From: Pirellulales bacterium
GTDB lineage: Bacteria; Planctomycetota; Planctomycetia; Pirellulales; Thermoguttaceae
Length of the DNA: 64,000 nucleotides
Assembly (NCBI GenBank): GCA_016935315.1
Contig: JAFGRD010000150.1
Location: forward strand, 23,444 to 87,443
Reading direction: 5' to 3'
Of the stretch, positions 8,814 to 18,155 are shown one piece after another. Both the position numbers and the translations under genes were made by a program. Numbering within the stretch: the first letter of the stretch is position 1; every line of letters starts with the position of its first letter. The notes beneath the pieces were generated by a model. That model did no database searches and was not told the origin of the DNA. It saw only the letters and a list, made by a program, of their open reading frames with translations.

Positions 8814-11800
8814 ATGCGACGGCTGATATCCGCGATCCTGACCCTGGTTCTGGCATTGGCCTCCACTTCGCCGGCGTCGGCCCAGGCCGACGCCGGGCAG
8901 GCGTACCAGGACGCCAAGGCCGCTTACGAGGCGGGCCAGTTCGGTCAGGCCCGCGACTCGGCTCAAAAGGCCTCCGAGACCGATCCGGACAATCCCGAGG
9001 TCTACCTCTTGTTGGGGAAGGCCCACTACCAACTCGGCGAGCTGGACGAGGCCATCACGGCCTGGAAGCGGACGCTCGCACTGGCCCCCGAGCAACCCTA
9101 CGCCAAGCAGATGCTCGACGTGCTCCGCGGCCAGGCTGCGGCGATCGACGTCCGGATCAGGCTGATCGAGATGATGATCCAGGAGCGGCTTTACGCTCCG
9201 GCGCGTACGGAGTGTGCCGAACTGCTGGTCGACCAGGCGCCGTCGGACGCGCAGCGCGCTAGGGTAATGATCCTCCAAGCGGAATCGCTTGTGCGGATGC
9301 ACAAGGGGCCCGACGCCCGTCGCGTGCTGCACGAACTTCTGACCTCGTATCCTCAGCTGGCCGATCCGGTGCAAAGCACGCTGCTCTTGGGCGAGGCAAA
9401 GCTGCAGGGCGACCCGCGGTCGGTCGCCGAAGCACTGACGCTGCTGAGGAAGGTGGTTGCCGATCATCCGGAGACCCCGGCGGCGGTTGACGCGCAATAT
9501 GACCTCATCAGGCACGCTCCGGATCTTCGCTGGGAGCCGGCCCAGTGGGAGGCCTCTCGGGCCGAGGCGATGGCCGAGTGGTTGGCCGCCCACGGCGATC
9601 ACCGATGGGCTCAAGAAGGCCGGCGCCTGGTGATCGATGCCTACCTGGCCCTGACTCTGCGGGGTCCGAAACCGACGGCCAAGTCCGACTTGAGCCCGAC
9701 CGATGTGAAGGCCTTGGACCTGGCCGCCCAATTCTATGGGCAATCGCCGCCGGCCGAGGAAGCGAACAAGCTAACCAGCCGGCTGTTGAAACAACTGAAA
9801 GATCACTACACGGCCCACGGCGCCCGCCTCGCGGCCGCCAAGGCCATGGAAACCCTGCTGGCGGCGCCGCTGCCTCCGGACAATCGTCTGGCAGTGCTCA
9901 GGGAACTAGCGTCGGCAAAGTATCTTCTCGGCGCCGAGTGGCTCGAGGAGACGGCCCAGGCAGGGCGGCTTCCCGTTGGTGTCGCGCGCGGACAGCTGCC
10001 CGAGAGACTGACCGATGTCTTATCCGTCTTCCGGACGATCCGCAGGGAATATCCGGCCGAACCCTTCTGGATTGACCAGGCGAACCTGGCCAAGCGGGTG
10101 CGGGCCTCTGCCTCGCGAGTCCTTCCCACCGCCGAGTTCAAGGGGCTCAGAAGCCCCGACGCCTGGGCCCTGGACATCGCGCTGCCGGTGATCAAGGCTG
10201 ACGCCGACGCCGCAGCGGTCACGTCAGCGATCGAGACGGTACTGGGGATCATTCAGGAATGCGCCAAGCTCAACAAGTCGGGGTCGCGGATACTCGCGGT
10301 CGAACTCAGCACCGAGCTGCTTAACACCGTCTCGTCGTCGCATCCGAGCTGGCCGAAGGTGATCACGTCGTACTACACTGTGGCGGGCGGTTACGCACAC
10401 TACGTGTTCCAGGAGAACACTAAGGCCGGACGCGCGGGGGAGAACGCCAAGCTGTCCGAGCAGCAGAAGGCGATGCTGGCCGTCCTCAAGGACCACGTGG
10501 CCGGCCATGCCGCCCACGCACCGCACGCCTTGGCACAACTGGCCGAGCATGTCAAGCCGTGGGTCGCGCACGGCCACTGGGCCGCGGCCGAAGAAGCCTA
10601 CGCCGCCGTGGCCGACGCGCTGCCGGAAAAGGAGCGACGCCAAGCCGACCTGGCGGTGGTCAACCTCTGGATCCAGCAGGTCACTCAGGAGCATCAGCGG
10701 CTGGTCGCGGTTGGCTTGACGGTCCCTCGGGAACTCGACGCGACGCTCAAGAAAGCCCTGTTGCGGTGCTACCAACTCCAGGCGGGGCTGGACCAGGAAC
10801 CTGCCATCCTGACGCAGGTTCGCAGTACATGGGACAGCGTAGTGGGCCACTACAAGATGCTCGACTACTACGACGTGGCCGAGGAAGCGATTCAACTGAA
10901 GCCCGAGGCGGCAGTCGACGCTGCCGATGAGTACGCCGCGCTGCAACTGGCATTCTTGCAGGATCAACTCGCCCGCCGAGAGTTGACGCGTTTTCTCGGG
11001 CAGTTTGGCGCGTCGGAGAAGATCGTGTTGGGGCCGGAATTCGCGAAGGTGATCGCCGCCTACACGAAGCTAATCACCGACCGGCCCGCCAGCACGTTGG
11101 TGCCGCAGGCGACCGAAAAAGTCTTCGCCATCGGCCGGCTCTTCGAGCAGCGAGGCGCGTTTTCCGTGGCAGCCGGCGTGTACGGGGATTTCGCCAAGTT
11201 CGCGGCCGGGGTGAAGGTCCTTGCCGACGCAGCTCCCGGGGCTTCGAGCACGGCCGAGCGGGCGGCCTTCGCCGTGGCGACTGCCTTGGACGCCCAAGCC
11301 CGAAAGGTGTTGCAGAAGGCCAGCGCCGACCGCCAAAGCGGCGACCCCCCGCCAGCGAAGTTGAGCGACGAGTTCACGGCAGCAATTGCCGCCTACAAGG
11401 GCTTCATCGAGGCCTATCCCAAGAGCCAGTTGATGGGACAGGCCACCTCGAAAATCATGGCCGTGGCCTACGAGTACGCCAAGATTGACGCGTGGGACGT
11501 GGCCGACTCGGTCTACGCGGGTCTACTGGGCTCGAAACTGCCGATCCGGCGTCCCGAGCGGTTGCAGTTCTGCCGAGGCCTGTGCCAGCTGGGCCGTGCC
11601 ATGCCCGATCACGCCCGAGAGGTCCTGGCGGTCTTGACGGTGGGCGGTTTGCGCGGCTCCGACGAAGGGCCGGCCGTGGAGATGCTGGCGATCCGAAATG
11701 CGTTGGACGTACGGGTCCTAGGGCGCGGCGGACGAGGAACGGATAGTGACTCGGTGCGGCCGAACGCATCGGGCCCGGCGGACCAGCAGATTGCCATGAG

Positions 11801-14270
11801 CCAATCGGCCGTGGTTTCAGCGCCCCAGCCCGCCGCGCCGCCGGCTCAGGCCGTCGAACGCGTCGAGCCGCAAGCCGACGCCGTCCGCGATTCCCAGCTC
11901 CTGGCGATGATCCGCCAACAGGAGTCGAGCCGCGCGGCCCAAGTGGCACAGCTTCGCGAAGGGATAGCACTCTCGAACTTGCCACAGCGGCTTCCCGTAC
12001 AGCAAGAGCAGGCGCAAGGCCAACAGGGCGGGCTGCAAGTACCGGCGGCTCCCGTGCTCTCGGAGGCCGAATTGGCGCGGCAGGAGAAGGCCCTCCATGC
12101 CGCGTACGCCATTTTCCAGGCCGTCTGCCGGGACCATCCCCGCACCCCGACGGCCGACCAGGCCCGCGGCGAGATCCTGGTGATGGTCAGCCATTGGCGA
12201 AGTCTCAACGAGTGGGAGCGGTCGGCGGCCTTGGCACTACGGTTCCTGACCGACCATCCCACGGACCCGGAGCTTCCCAAGTTGCGACTGGAGGTCGCCC
12301 GTGATCGACTGGCCTGGGCTGCCAAACCGATCGCGCGGAAGGCCAGCAAGGTCGAGATGCTGAGCGAAGTGTCGCAGCGGTTCGACGCCGCTCGCAAGGA
12401 ATTGGAACGGATCGTGGCCGACTTTCCCAATGAGCGCAGCGCCCAGCAGGATGCCCAGTGGGACCTTGCCAGCAGCTATTTGACGCAGGCCCGGGTCGTC
12501 GCCGCGTTCAGCCCCGTGCTGGCCCGTGGCCAATACGTCCGCACCACGAGGGAGCTTCGGCGGGTGGCCGAGACGTATCCCGACCACCCCAAGATCGGCA
12601 CAATTCCGCAGATGCTTTGGAACATTTCCACCGAACTGGAAGGCCGCGGCTACGACGAGGAAGCGATCCTGGTCTGGAATGAGCTGGCCGTTCACGATCC
12701 GATGCACCCCCTGGCGCAACAGGCGTCGCTGAAGATCGCCCAAACCTACCATCAGAAGCTGAAGCGGCCGCTGCGGGCGGCCGAAACCTACCAGGAATTG
12801 AACTTTGCCCGGGGCGGAAACGATCAAGAGTTGCAGAATGCGATCTTCCAGATCGGCTCCGAGTTGAGGGACCAGAAACGGTGGGTCGAGGCGCTGCACG
12901 TGTTGGAGACGTTCGTCGACAGCTTTCCGAAGCATGCCCAGGCCGGAGAGGCCCTGGCTATGGTCGGCCAGATCCATCAGGCCAACGAAGCCTGGAAAGA
13001 GGCCATCGCCGCCTATCGCCGGGTGATCGCCGAATTCGAGAATGGCCAGTTCGTGCAGCAGGCCAAGTGGGCCATCGCCGAATGCACGATCAATCTCAGC
13101 CAGTGGCGCGAGGCAAGCGACGCCTATCGGGAATACGTCAAGGCCTATCCCAACGACGCCCAGGTGGCCGAAGCCAATCGACGCATCGAGGTACTCAAGG
13201 ACCTCGCGCGGTACCAAGGGCTGGTCGACGAGCAGGGCCAGCGAAAAGCCTTCGACGCCCAGTTCCAGATTGCCGTCATCGTGGCCGGCCAGTTGTCCAA
13301 CCCGGTCAAGGCGATCATCGAGTATCGCAAGGTGGCCACCGACTGGTCCGACAGCCACCTGGCCGATGATGCCCTGTATGCGGTCGGCACGACGTATCTT
13401 TCGCTGGGCGAGAAGGAGAAGGCCCGGGAGGCCCTGCTGGCGGTTGCCGTGGACTATCCGACCAGTTCGCTCGCCGACAATGCACTGTTTACGGTCGGCA
13501 GCAGCTACGAAGACGAAGCCGCCAAACTGGCCACCGTCACCCGCGAGTCGACGCTGGCGCGGAACAAGGACATTGCGCAACGCCGGGCCTATCAACTGGC
13601 GCGAATGAACGTCTCCCGACAGGCGGAAGTCAAGAACCAGCGAATTGCCGACCTGAAGAAGGCGGGCAAGGGTAAGCTGGCCGAAGTGGAAGAGGCCTCG
13701 GTGGCCAGCAACTACGGGCAGTTCAACGACGCCAACACGCTGCTGTTTGCCCAGATGGCGGAACAGGAAGTCGAGACACTCACCGCCGCCCAGCTGGCAG
13801 ATCGCCAGGACAAGATCAACGCCGCGCTGCGCAAGGCCGTCCAGGCCTACACCAAGGCCTCGCAGGTGGCCGGGGCCGACAAGGCCGACGATGCCCTGCT
13901 GCAAATGGCGACGATCTACGACGAGCAACTGAAGGATTCCGAGGCCGCCATGCAAACCTGGCTGGAAATCGTCCTGCAGTTCAGCGGCACCGACGTGGCC
14001 CAGAACGCCAGCTGGCGGATCGCCGAAACGTACCAGCGCCAAGGCAAGTACGCCGAGGCGATCGAGGCCCATAAGGCCTTCTTGCGCAACTACCGCGGCA
14101 GCGACCGGGCCGGCGCGGCCCAGTTCGCCATTGCCGAAAACTACGAGCAGCTCGGCCAATGGGTTAACGCCATGGACTCCTACACGAATTATCTGACCAA
14201 CTACCCCGAAGGTCCCTTGGCGACCAAGGCGAAGGAGCAGATCAACTGGATCAAAACCTACCGGCTCTGA
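8814..14270 (+). CDS. Very large secreted TPR-repeat protein
   Basis: The protein has 1818 residues. The signal peptide MRRLISAILTLVLALASTSPASA is followed by dozens of TPR or TPR-like helical hairpins. Examples are AYQDAKAAYEAGQFGQARDSA near the start, then EVYLLLGKAHYQLGELDEAI. The last third has long runs of the YbgF/BamD type such as SHLADDALYAVGTTYLSLG and RAGAAQFAIAENYEQLGQW. A low-complexity Pro/Gln-rich stretch occurs at about residues 990-1080. Such proteins act as periplasmic or surface scaffolds; no enzyme domain is seen. I chose ATG 8814 because GAGGAG precedes it and the signal peptide starts there. A second TPR gene follows 82 bases downstream. Confidence 0.88.
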   Translation: MRRLISAILTLVLALASTSPASAQADAGQAYQDAKAAYEAGQFGQARDSAQKASETDPDNPEVYLLLGKAHYQLGELDEAITAWKRTLALAPEQPYAKQMLDVLRGQAAAIDVRIRLIEMMIQERLYAPARTECAELLVDQAPSDAQRARVMILQAESLVRMHKGPDARRVLHELLTSYPQLADPVQSTLLLGEAKLQGDPRSVAEALTLLRKVVADHPETPAAVDAQYDLIRHAPDLRWEPAQWEASRAEAMAEWLAAHGDHRWAQEGRRLVIDAYLALTLRGPKPTAKSDLSPTDVKALDLAAQFYGQSPPAEEANKLTSRLLKQLKDHYTAHGARLAAAKAMETLLAAPLPPDNRLAVLRELASAKYLLGAEWLEETAQAGRLPVGVARGQLPERLTDVLSVFRTIRREYPAEPFWIDQANLAKRVRASASRVLPTAEFKGLRSPDAWALDIALPVIKADADAAAVTSAIETVLGIIQECAKLNKSGSRILAVELSTELLNTVSSSHPSWPKVITSYYTVAGGYAHYVFQENTKAGRAGENAKLSEQQKAMLAVLKDHVAGHAAHAPHALAQLAEHVKPWVAHGHWAAAEEAYAAVADALPEKERRQADLAVVNLWIQQVTQEHQRLVAVGLTVPRELDATLKKALLRCYQLQAGLDQEPAILTQVRSTWDSVVGHYKMLDYYDVAEEAIQLKPEAAVDAADEYAALQLAFLQDQLARRELTRFLGQFGASEKIVLGPEFAKVIAAYTKLITDRPASTLVPQATEKVFAIGRLFEQRGAFSVAAGVYGDFAKFAAGVKVLADAAPGASSTAERAAFAVATALDAQARKVLQKASADRQSGDPPPAKLSDEFTAAIAAYKGFIEAYPKSQLMGQATSKIMAVAYEYAKIDAWDVADSVYAGLLGSKLPIRRPERLQFCRGLCQLGRAMPDHAREVLAVLTVGGLRGSDEGPAVEMLAIRNALDVRVLGRGGRGTDSDSVRPNASGPADQQIAMSQSAVVSAPQPAAPPAQAVERVEPQADAVRDSQLLAMIRQQESSRAAQVAQLREGIALSNLPQRLPVQQEQAQGQQGGLQVPAAPVLSEAELARQEKALHAAYAIFQAVCRDHPRTPTADQARGEILVMVSHWRSLNEWERSAALALRFLTDHPTDPELPKLRLEVARDRLAWAAKPIARKASKVEMLSEVSQRFDAARKELERIVADFPNERSAQQDAQWDLASSYLTQARVVAAFSPVLARGQYVRTTRELRRVAETYPDHPKIGTIPQMLWNISTELEGRGYDEEAILVWNELAVHDPMHPLAQQASLKIAQTYHQKLKRPLRAAETYQELNFARGGNDQELQNAIFQIGSELRDQKRWVEALHVLETFVDSFPKHAQAGEALAMVGQIHQANEAWKEAIAAYRRVIAEFENGQFVQQAKWAIAECTINLSQWREASDAYREYVKAYPNDAQVAEANRRIEVLKDLARYQGLVDEQGQRKAFDAQFQIAVIVAGQLSNPVKAIIEYRKVATDWSDSHLADDALYAVGTTYLSLGEKEKAREALLAVAVDYPTSSLADNALFTVGSSYEDEAAKLATVTRESTLARNKDIAQRRAYQLARMNVSRQAEVKNQRIADLKKAGKGKLAEVEEASVASNYGQFNDANTLLFAQMAEQEVETLTAAQLADRQDKINAALRKAVQAYTKASQVAGADKADDALLQMATIYDEQLKDSEAAMQTWLEIVLQFSGTDVAQNASWRIAETYQRQGKYAEAIEAHKAFLRNYRGSDRAGAAQFAIAENYEQLGQWVNAMDSYTNYLTNYPEGPLATKAKEQINWIKTYRL

Positions 14271-14352
14271 GCCGAGGGACCGTCGCCGGGGGAAGCCGCG
14301 GCCGACCTGACCACGTACAGCACGACAACGAACTCGACAAGGAGAACTTGAC

Positions 14353-15873
14353 ATGCGGATCCAACTGCTTATTTGCCTGGCCGCCGCCGGACTGGTCCTC
14401 AGCGGCTCTGCAGTCGTTACGGCGGACCGGGCCGCGGCGCAGGACACGCCGGCCGCGGTGGTGCTCCGGGCGGCTTCAACCGCGGAAGCCCAGACTTCGG
14501 GCGAGGACCCGCCCGCCCCGCCCGCCGAGACTCCCGCTCCGCCCGCCGCGGAAGAGGACGCGCCGGCCGCTGAAACCGAGCCAACCGCCGAAGACCTCTT
14601 TGCCAAAGGGCGCGATGCGCTGTTCCGGGGCGAGTACACGCAAGCCATCGAGCTACTGGGTAAGGCCGTGGCCGCCGACCAGACCAAGACCAGCTACCGG
14701 CTCCACCTGGCCCGGGCATACCGCTACGCGGGCAACGACCCGGAAGCGGAAAAGCACCTCGAAAAGATCCTCCAAACAGCACCCGACCACGTCGAGGCCG
14801 GCCAGGCGTTGGCAGAAATCTGCGCCGCCGCCAAACGCTTCCAGGACGTCGTTCGCGTGCTCGAGCCGCTGTTGAAATACCGGCACGACTATCCCACCTA
14901 CCACATGCTCGCCGAAGCCCAATACAACCTCGGAAAACTCGATCAGGCCAGGAAATACTATGAAGAGGCCATTAAGCTCAACCCGCAGAGCGCGTCGGAC
15001 CACTATCAACTCGGCAACATCTATCTGGCGGGCAACTTCTTCGCATTGGCAGCCGACTCGTACCAGGCGGCCTTGCGGCTGGGGCTGGACAGTCCCGTGC
15101 TGCACTACAAGCTGGGCTCGGCCTATTTCAACCTGCGAAACTACTTCGGGCGGATCGCCGAGCAAGCGGTTAAATCGGGCGAGCCCGGCACGATCCACCA
15201 GCGCTGGTATCTGATCGAGCCGGTGCCCGGCCGCAAGGACGTCTTCCGCTGCGCGCCCGAGACGTCCGCCGTCTATCAGATCGCCAAGGCCATGGCCGAC
15301 GGCATCGAGGACCGGCCCGACATCCACGTGCTGCGGGCGACGGTCTATCTGAACGCCCGCCGCTATGCCCAGGCCTACGAGATGTTCACCGAGACCGCGC
15401 CCACCGTCCCCGACGAAGACAAGGCCCTGTTCCACTACTACTACGCCCAAGCCGCCTTCGGCACGGGGCAATACGATCGCTATCTGCAGCTTCTCCAAGA
15501 GGCGATCAAACTCGATCCGCAGGCCTACCAGGCGGGCTTGGTCGACGCCTATCTTCGCGTGGCCGATCAGCACAACGAGGCCGGCAACCTCGACAAGTAC
15601 GTCGAATACCTGGTTCGGGCCGTGGCCGAGAGTTCCCAAACCACCTCGCTGCACCTGAAACTCGGCTATGCCTACGAGGAAGCCCGCAAACACGAACAGG
15701 CTATGGCCCAATGGCAGATGGTGCTCGACCTGGAACCCGACCATCCGCAACGGATCGAGCTGCTGAATCTGATCGAGAAGTATCGGGCGGGGGTTGCGCT
15801 ATCGGTCCGACCAAGCGAGACCCCGAAGCCGGACACAGCCAAGCCCGAACCACCACCACCGGCGACTCAATGA
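14353..15873 (+). CDS. Secreted TPR-repeat protein
   Basis: This 506-residue protein has a signal peptide, MRIQLLICLAAAGLVLSGSA, then a Pro/Ala/Glu-rich linker to about residue 75. An array of TPR units follows: DLFAKGRDALFRGEYTQAIEL, then LAEAQYNLGKLDQARKYYEEA and DHYQLGNIYLAGNFFALAADS. The C-terminus ends in a Pro-rich tail. AGGAG lies eight bases before the ATG. It probably shares a transcript with the 1818-residue TPR protein and may bind it or the same partner at the cell envelope. TPR folds mediate protein contacts, so no catalytic role is proposed. Confidence 0.88.
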   Translation: MRIQLLICLAAAGLVLSGSAVVTADRAAAQDTPAAVVLRAASTAEAQTSGEDPPAPPAETPAPPAAEEDAPAAETEPTAEDLFAKGRDALFRGEYTQAIELLGKAVAADQTKTSYRLHLARAYRYAGNDPEAEKHLEKILQTAPDHVEAGQALAEICAAAKRFQDVVRVLEPLLKYRHDYPTYHMLAEAQYNLGKLDQARKYYEEAIKLNPQSASDHYQLGNIYLAGNFFALAADSYQAALRLGLDSPVLHYKLGSAYFNLRNYFGRIAEQAVKSGEPGTIHQRWYLIEPVPGRKDVFRCAPETSAVYQIAKAMADGIEDRPDIHVLRATVYLNARRYAQAYEMFTETAPTVPDEDKALFHYYYAQAAFGTGQYDRYLQLLQEAIKLDPQAYQAGLVDAYLRVADQHNEAGNLDKYVEYLVRAVAESSQTTSLHLKLGYAYEEARKHEQAMAQWQMVLDLEPDHPQRIELLNLIEKYRAGVALSVRPSETPKPDTAKPEPPPPATQ

Positions 15874-16113
15874 CCGGACTTCTTCAGAACGCGCTTGCCT
15901 TGTCGTTCTGCATACGCCCGGTCCACAAGCGAATCGGCATGTCGCGCCAGGCCGCAACCGGCGGCCGATCCACGGTCGGGATTCCTGGCTGTCACGACGG
16001 GGCACAGCCTCGCAAGAGCGCCGAGCCGGCCCCATGCTTGACCCGTTCGAATTCGCCGTCTAGCATGAAAGGTGACGGTCCGAACCCTGTCCGTGGAATT
16101 CCGGAGACCGGTG

Positions 16114-16365
16114 ATGAGCGATATTGAACCGCTCCCGACCGACGCGGAGGAATACCTCGAAGCGCTGAACCGGGGAAACGCATTTTTCGTGCGAGGGGAG
16201 TTCGCCGAGGCCATCGCGGCGTTCACCGAAGCGATCGAAATCGACTCGAATCGCTCCTTGGCCTACTACAGCCGATGCGCCGCCCACTACGCCAGTGGCG
16301 ATGAGGCCCGAAGCGAAGCGGACCGCATGTCGGCCGAACGTCTCGAGACCACCAGCGGCCGTTAA
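16114..16365 (+). CDS. Small TPR protein
   Basis: This 83-residue protein contains about two TPR units: EYLEALNRGNAFFVRGEFAEA then FTEAIEIDSNRSLAYYSRCAA. There is no signal peptide, unlike the two larger TPR proteins upstream, so it is probably cytoplasmic. The ATG at 16114 follows GGAGACC; GTG three bases earlier is an alternative. The 240 bases before it show no gene. The function is unknown beyond likely protein binding. Confidence 0.72.
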   Translation: MSDIEPLPTDAEEYLEALNRGNAFFVRGEFAEAIAAFTEAIEIDSNRSLAYYSRCAAHYASGDEARSEADRMSAERLETTSGR

Positions 16366-16747
16366 TAAATCGGGCCGCAAGTCCCGCAGTAGTCAGGCGG
16401 GCTCGCCCACGGGTCGGCCGTAGCTCTTCTCTCGGGACCGCGGTGGGCCCCCTGCTACCGCCCGCCGACCAGCGACCCCGGCTCCCGATTGCCCACTGCC
16501 AGCCCCGGCACGAAGTGCGCCCCGGACTGCGCCCAAACGGCCGTTCTGCGAGACCTGTCCAGCGGAACCCCTCTCCTGGAATATGCTATGTTTTCCGGTC
16601 GCTTGGGAGGTATCTGGTGCCTTGGGAGGTATTTGGTGTGCATCTCGACCCTTTCAGGTCATTATCATTGAGGGAGTATGGCTTCCGGTCGCTCGGGAAG
16701 CCCACTGCAATATCGGAGTCCGAAGGAACTTGTCGGAGAACGCAACC
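16366..16747 (+). repeat. Intergenic leader with short direct repeats
   Basis: This 382-base gap ahead of the efflux operon holds no convincing gene. CTTGGGAGGTATYTGGTG occurs twice in tandem at 16602-16619 and 16621-16638. TTCCGGTCGCTYGGGA occurs at 16593-16608 and again at 16683-16698. The units resemble regulator half-sites or slipped duplications. An in-frame extension of the adaptor gene runs back through this region to 16583, but its translation does not look like protein. Confidence 0.5.
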
Positions 16748-18148
16748 GTGGTTAGGCGGATCTTGGCATTGGGTGCTGTTGCGGGCAGGATAATTGTCGC
16801 GGATGCGTGTGTTGGTTGTTTCGCCGTGTGGCTGTGGATGCTGCTGGTGAGCGCGGCCGAAGCGCAGACGCCCGCAGCTCGGGTCATGGTGGCCGAAGTC
16901 CAGCAGCGCGTGCTGGCCGCCGGGCAGACTTTCGTCGGCACGGTGATACCCTTGCGCAGCAGCACCGTGGGCAGTTCCGTCGAGGGCCTGGTGACCGAGT
17001 TGGTGGTTGAAGAGGGCGATGCAGTCGAACGCGGTGACACACTGGCCCAACTGCGAACCGAGCAACTGCGTCTCCAATTGGCCGTTGCCAACGCGGAACT
17101 CGACGTGTTGACGAACGCGCTGGCAGAACTGAATACCTCGCTGCCGGACGAGATCACACAGGCCGAAGCCCGCATGCTGGCTGCCAAGGCCCTCATGCAG
17201 TTCACCGCCCGACGGCTGAAACGTACGCAAGCCTTGCTGGCCCGCAAGACGATCAGCGAGGACGAGTTGCAGGAGATCGAGTCGGCCGCACTGGCCGCGG
17301 ACGAGAAGTATCGCGAAAATCAGACGGCGTTTGAACAAGCCAAGGCAGTTCTGCCGGCGAAACTGGAGCAGGCCAAAGCCCGGCTCAACGCGCAGCGAAA
17401 CGAGATTGCTCGACTGCAGGACGACATTGACCAGCACAAGATCGTGGCACCGTTTACCGGATTCGTCACGCAGGAGCACACGGAAATCGGCCAGTGGATT
17501 GCCAAGGGGGCCTCGGTCGTAGACGTGGTCGAGTTGGCTTCCGTGGAAATCGAGGTGCCGGTTCCAGAGAGCTCTGTCTCTTCCTTGCGCGTGGGGACCA
17601 CGGCGAGAGTAACTGTCGCGGCCTTGCCCACCGAGTCGTGGGAGGCACCGGTCGCGGCCATCGTCCCGCAGGCCGACGTCCGCTCGCGGAGTTTTCCGGT
17701 CAAGGTGCGTTTGCAGAACCCGTCGGGCCCGGGTGGCGTGCTGCTGAAGCCGGGGATGTTCGCCCGGGTCACGCTTCCGGTCGGCGACCCCCAGTCGGTT
17801 CTGCTGGTTCCCAAAGACGCCGTCGTGCTCGGTGGCGACGTCCCGGTTGTGTATGTGGCAGACCCGCTGCCGACTGGTCTGGCCGCTGCCGGGGGGCCAC
17901 CGCAGCCGCCCGCGGCCCCGGGCGGTCCGCCGACGGGGCCGGCGTCCGACAGCATGGCCCGCCGTGTGCCGGTCGAGTTGGGGGCAGGCGTGGACGGTCT
18001 GATCGAAGTCCGCGGGCCGCTAAAAGCTGGCGACCGCGTGGTCGTGGAGGGGAACGAGCGGCTGTTTCCGGGCAGCCCGTTGATCATCATCCATCGGCGT
18101 GGTGCCCCGGCCGAATCGAAGCGGTCGACCGCCAGCCCCTCCCCATGA
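16748..18148 (+). CDS. RND efflux periplasmic adaptor (HlyD/MFP family)
   Basis: The protein has 466 residues. A signal or membrane segment ending ...LLVSAAEA is followed by the first lipoyl half, VGTVIPLRSSTVGSSVEGLV. A long alpha-hairpin follows at about residues 90-220, then the second lipoyl half HKIVAPFTGFVTQEHTEIG. The beta-barrel contains VGTTARVTVAA and LKPGMFARVTLP. A Pro/Gly-rich loop sits near residue 395. The adaptor would link the inner-membrane pump to an outer-membrane channel. I chose GTG 16748, with GGAG about ten bases upstream, because the stretch before it does not look coding. The stop is seven bases before the permease start, so the two form one operon. No outer-membrane factor gene is in the window. 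Confidence 0.9.
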   Translation: MVRRILALGAVAGRIIVADACVGCFAVWLWMLLVSAAEAQTPAARVMVAEVQQRVLAAGQTFVGTVIPLRSSTVGSSVEGLVTELVVEEGDAVERGDTLAQLRTEQLRLQLAVANAELDVLTNALAELNTSLPDEITQAEARMLAAKALMQFTARRLKRTQALLARKTISEDELQEIESAALAADEKYRENQTAFEQAKAVLPAKLEQAKARLNAQRNEIARLQDDIDQHKIVAPFTGFVTQEHTEIGQWIAKGASVVDVVELASVEIEVPVPESSVSSLRVGTTARVTVAALPTESWEAPVAAIVPQADVRSRSFPVKVRLQNPSGPGGVLLKPGMFARVTLPVGDPQSVLLVPKDAVVLGGDVPVVYVADPLPTGLAAAGGPPQPPAAPGGPPTGPASDSMARRVPVELGAGVDGLIEVRGPLKAGDRVVVEGNERLFPGSPLIIIHRRGAPAESKRSTASPSP

Positions 18149-18155
18149 GCCTGCC

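Noticed and set aside
12237..14687. Minus-strand open frame of 816 codons opposite the large TPR gene
   Set aside because: It spans two plus-strand genes with clear TPR repeats and shows no recognisable domain.
16583..16747. N-terminal extension of the efflux adaptor to 16583
   Set aside because: The extra 55 residues are Trp/Cys-rich and come from the repeat-bearing leader. GTG 16748 has a ribosome-binding site and leads directly into the signal segment.
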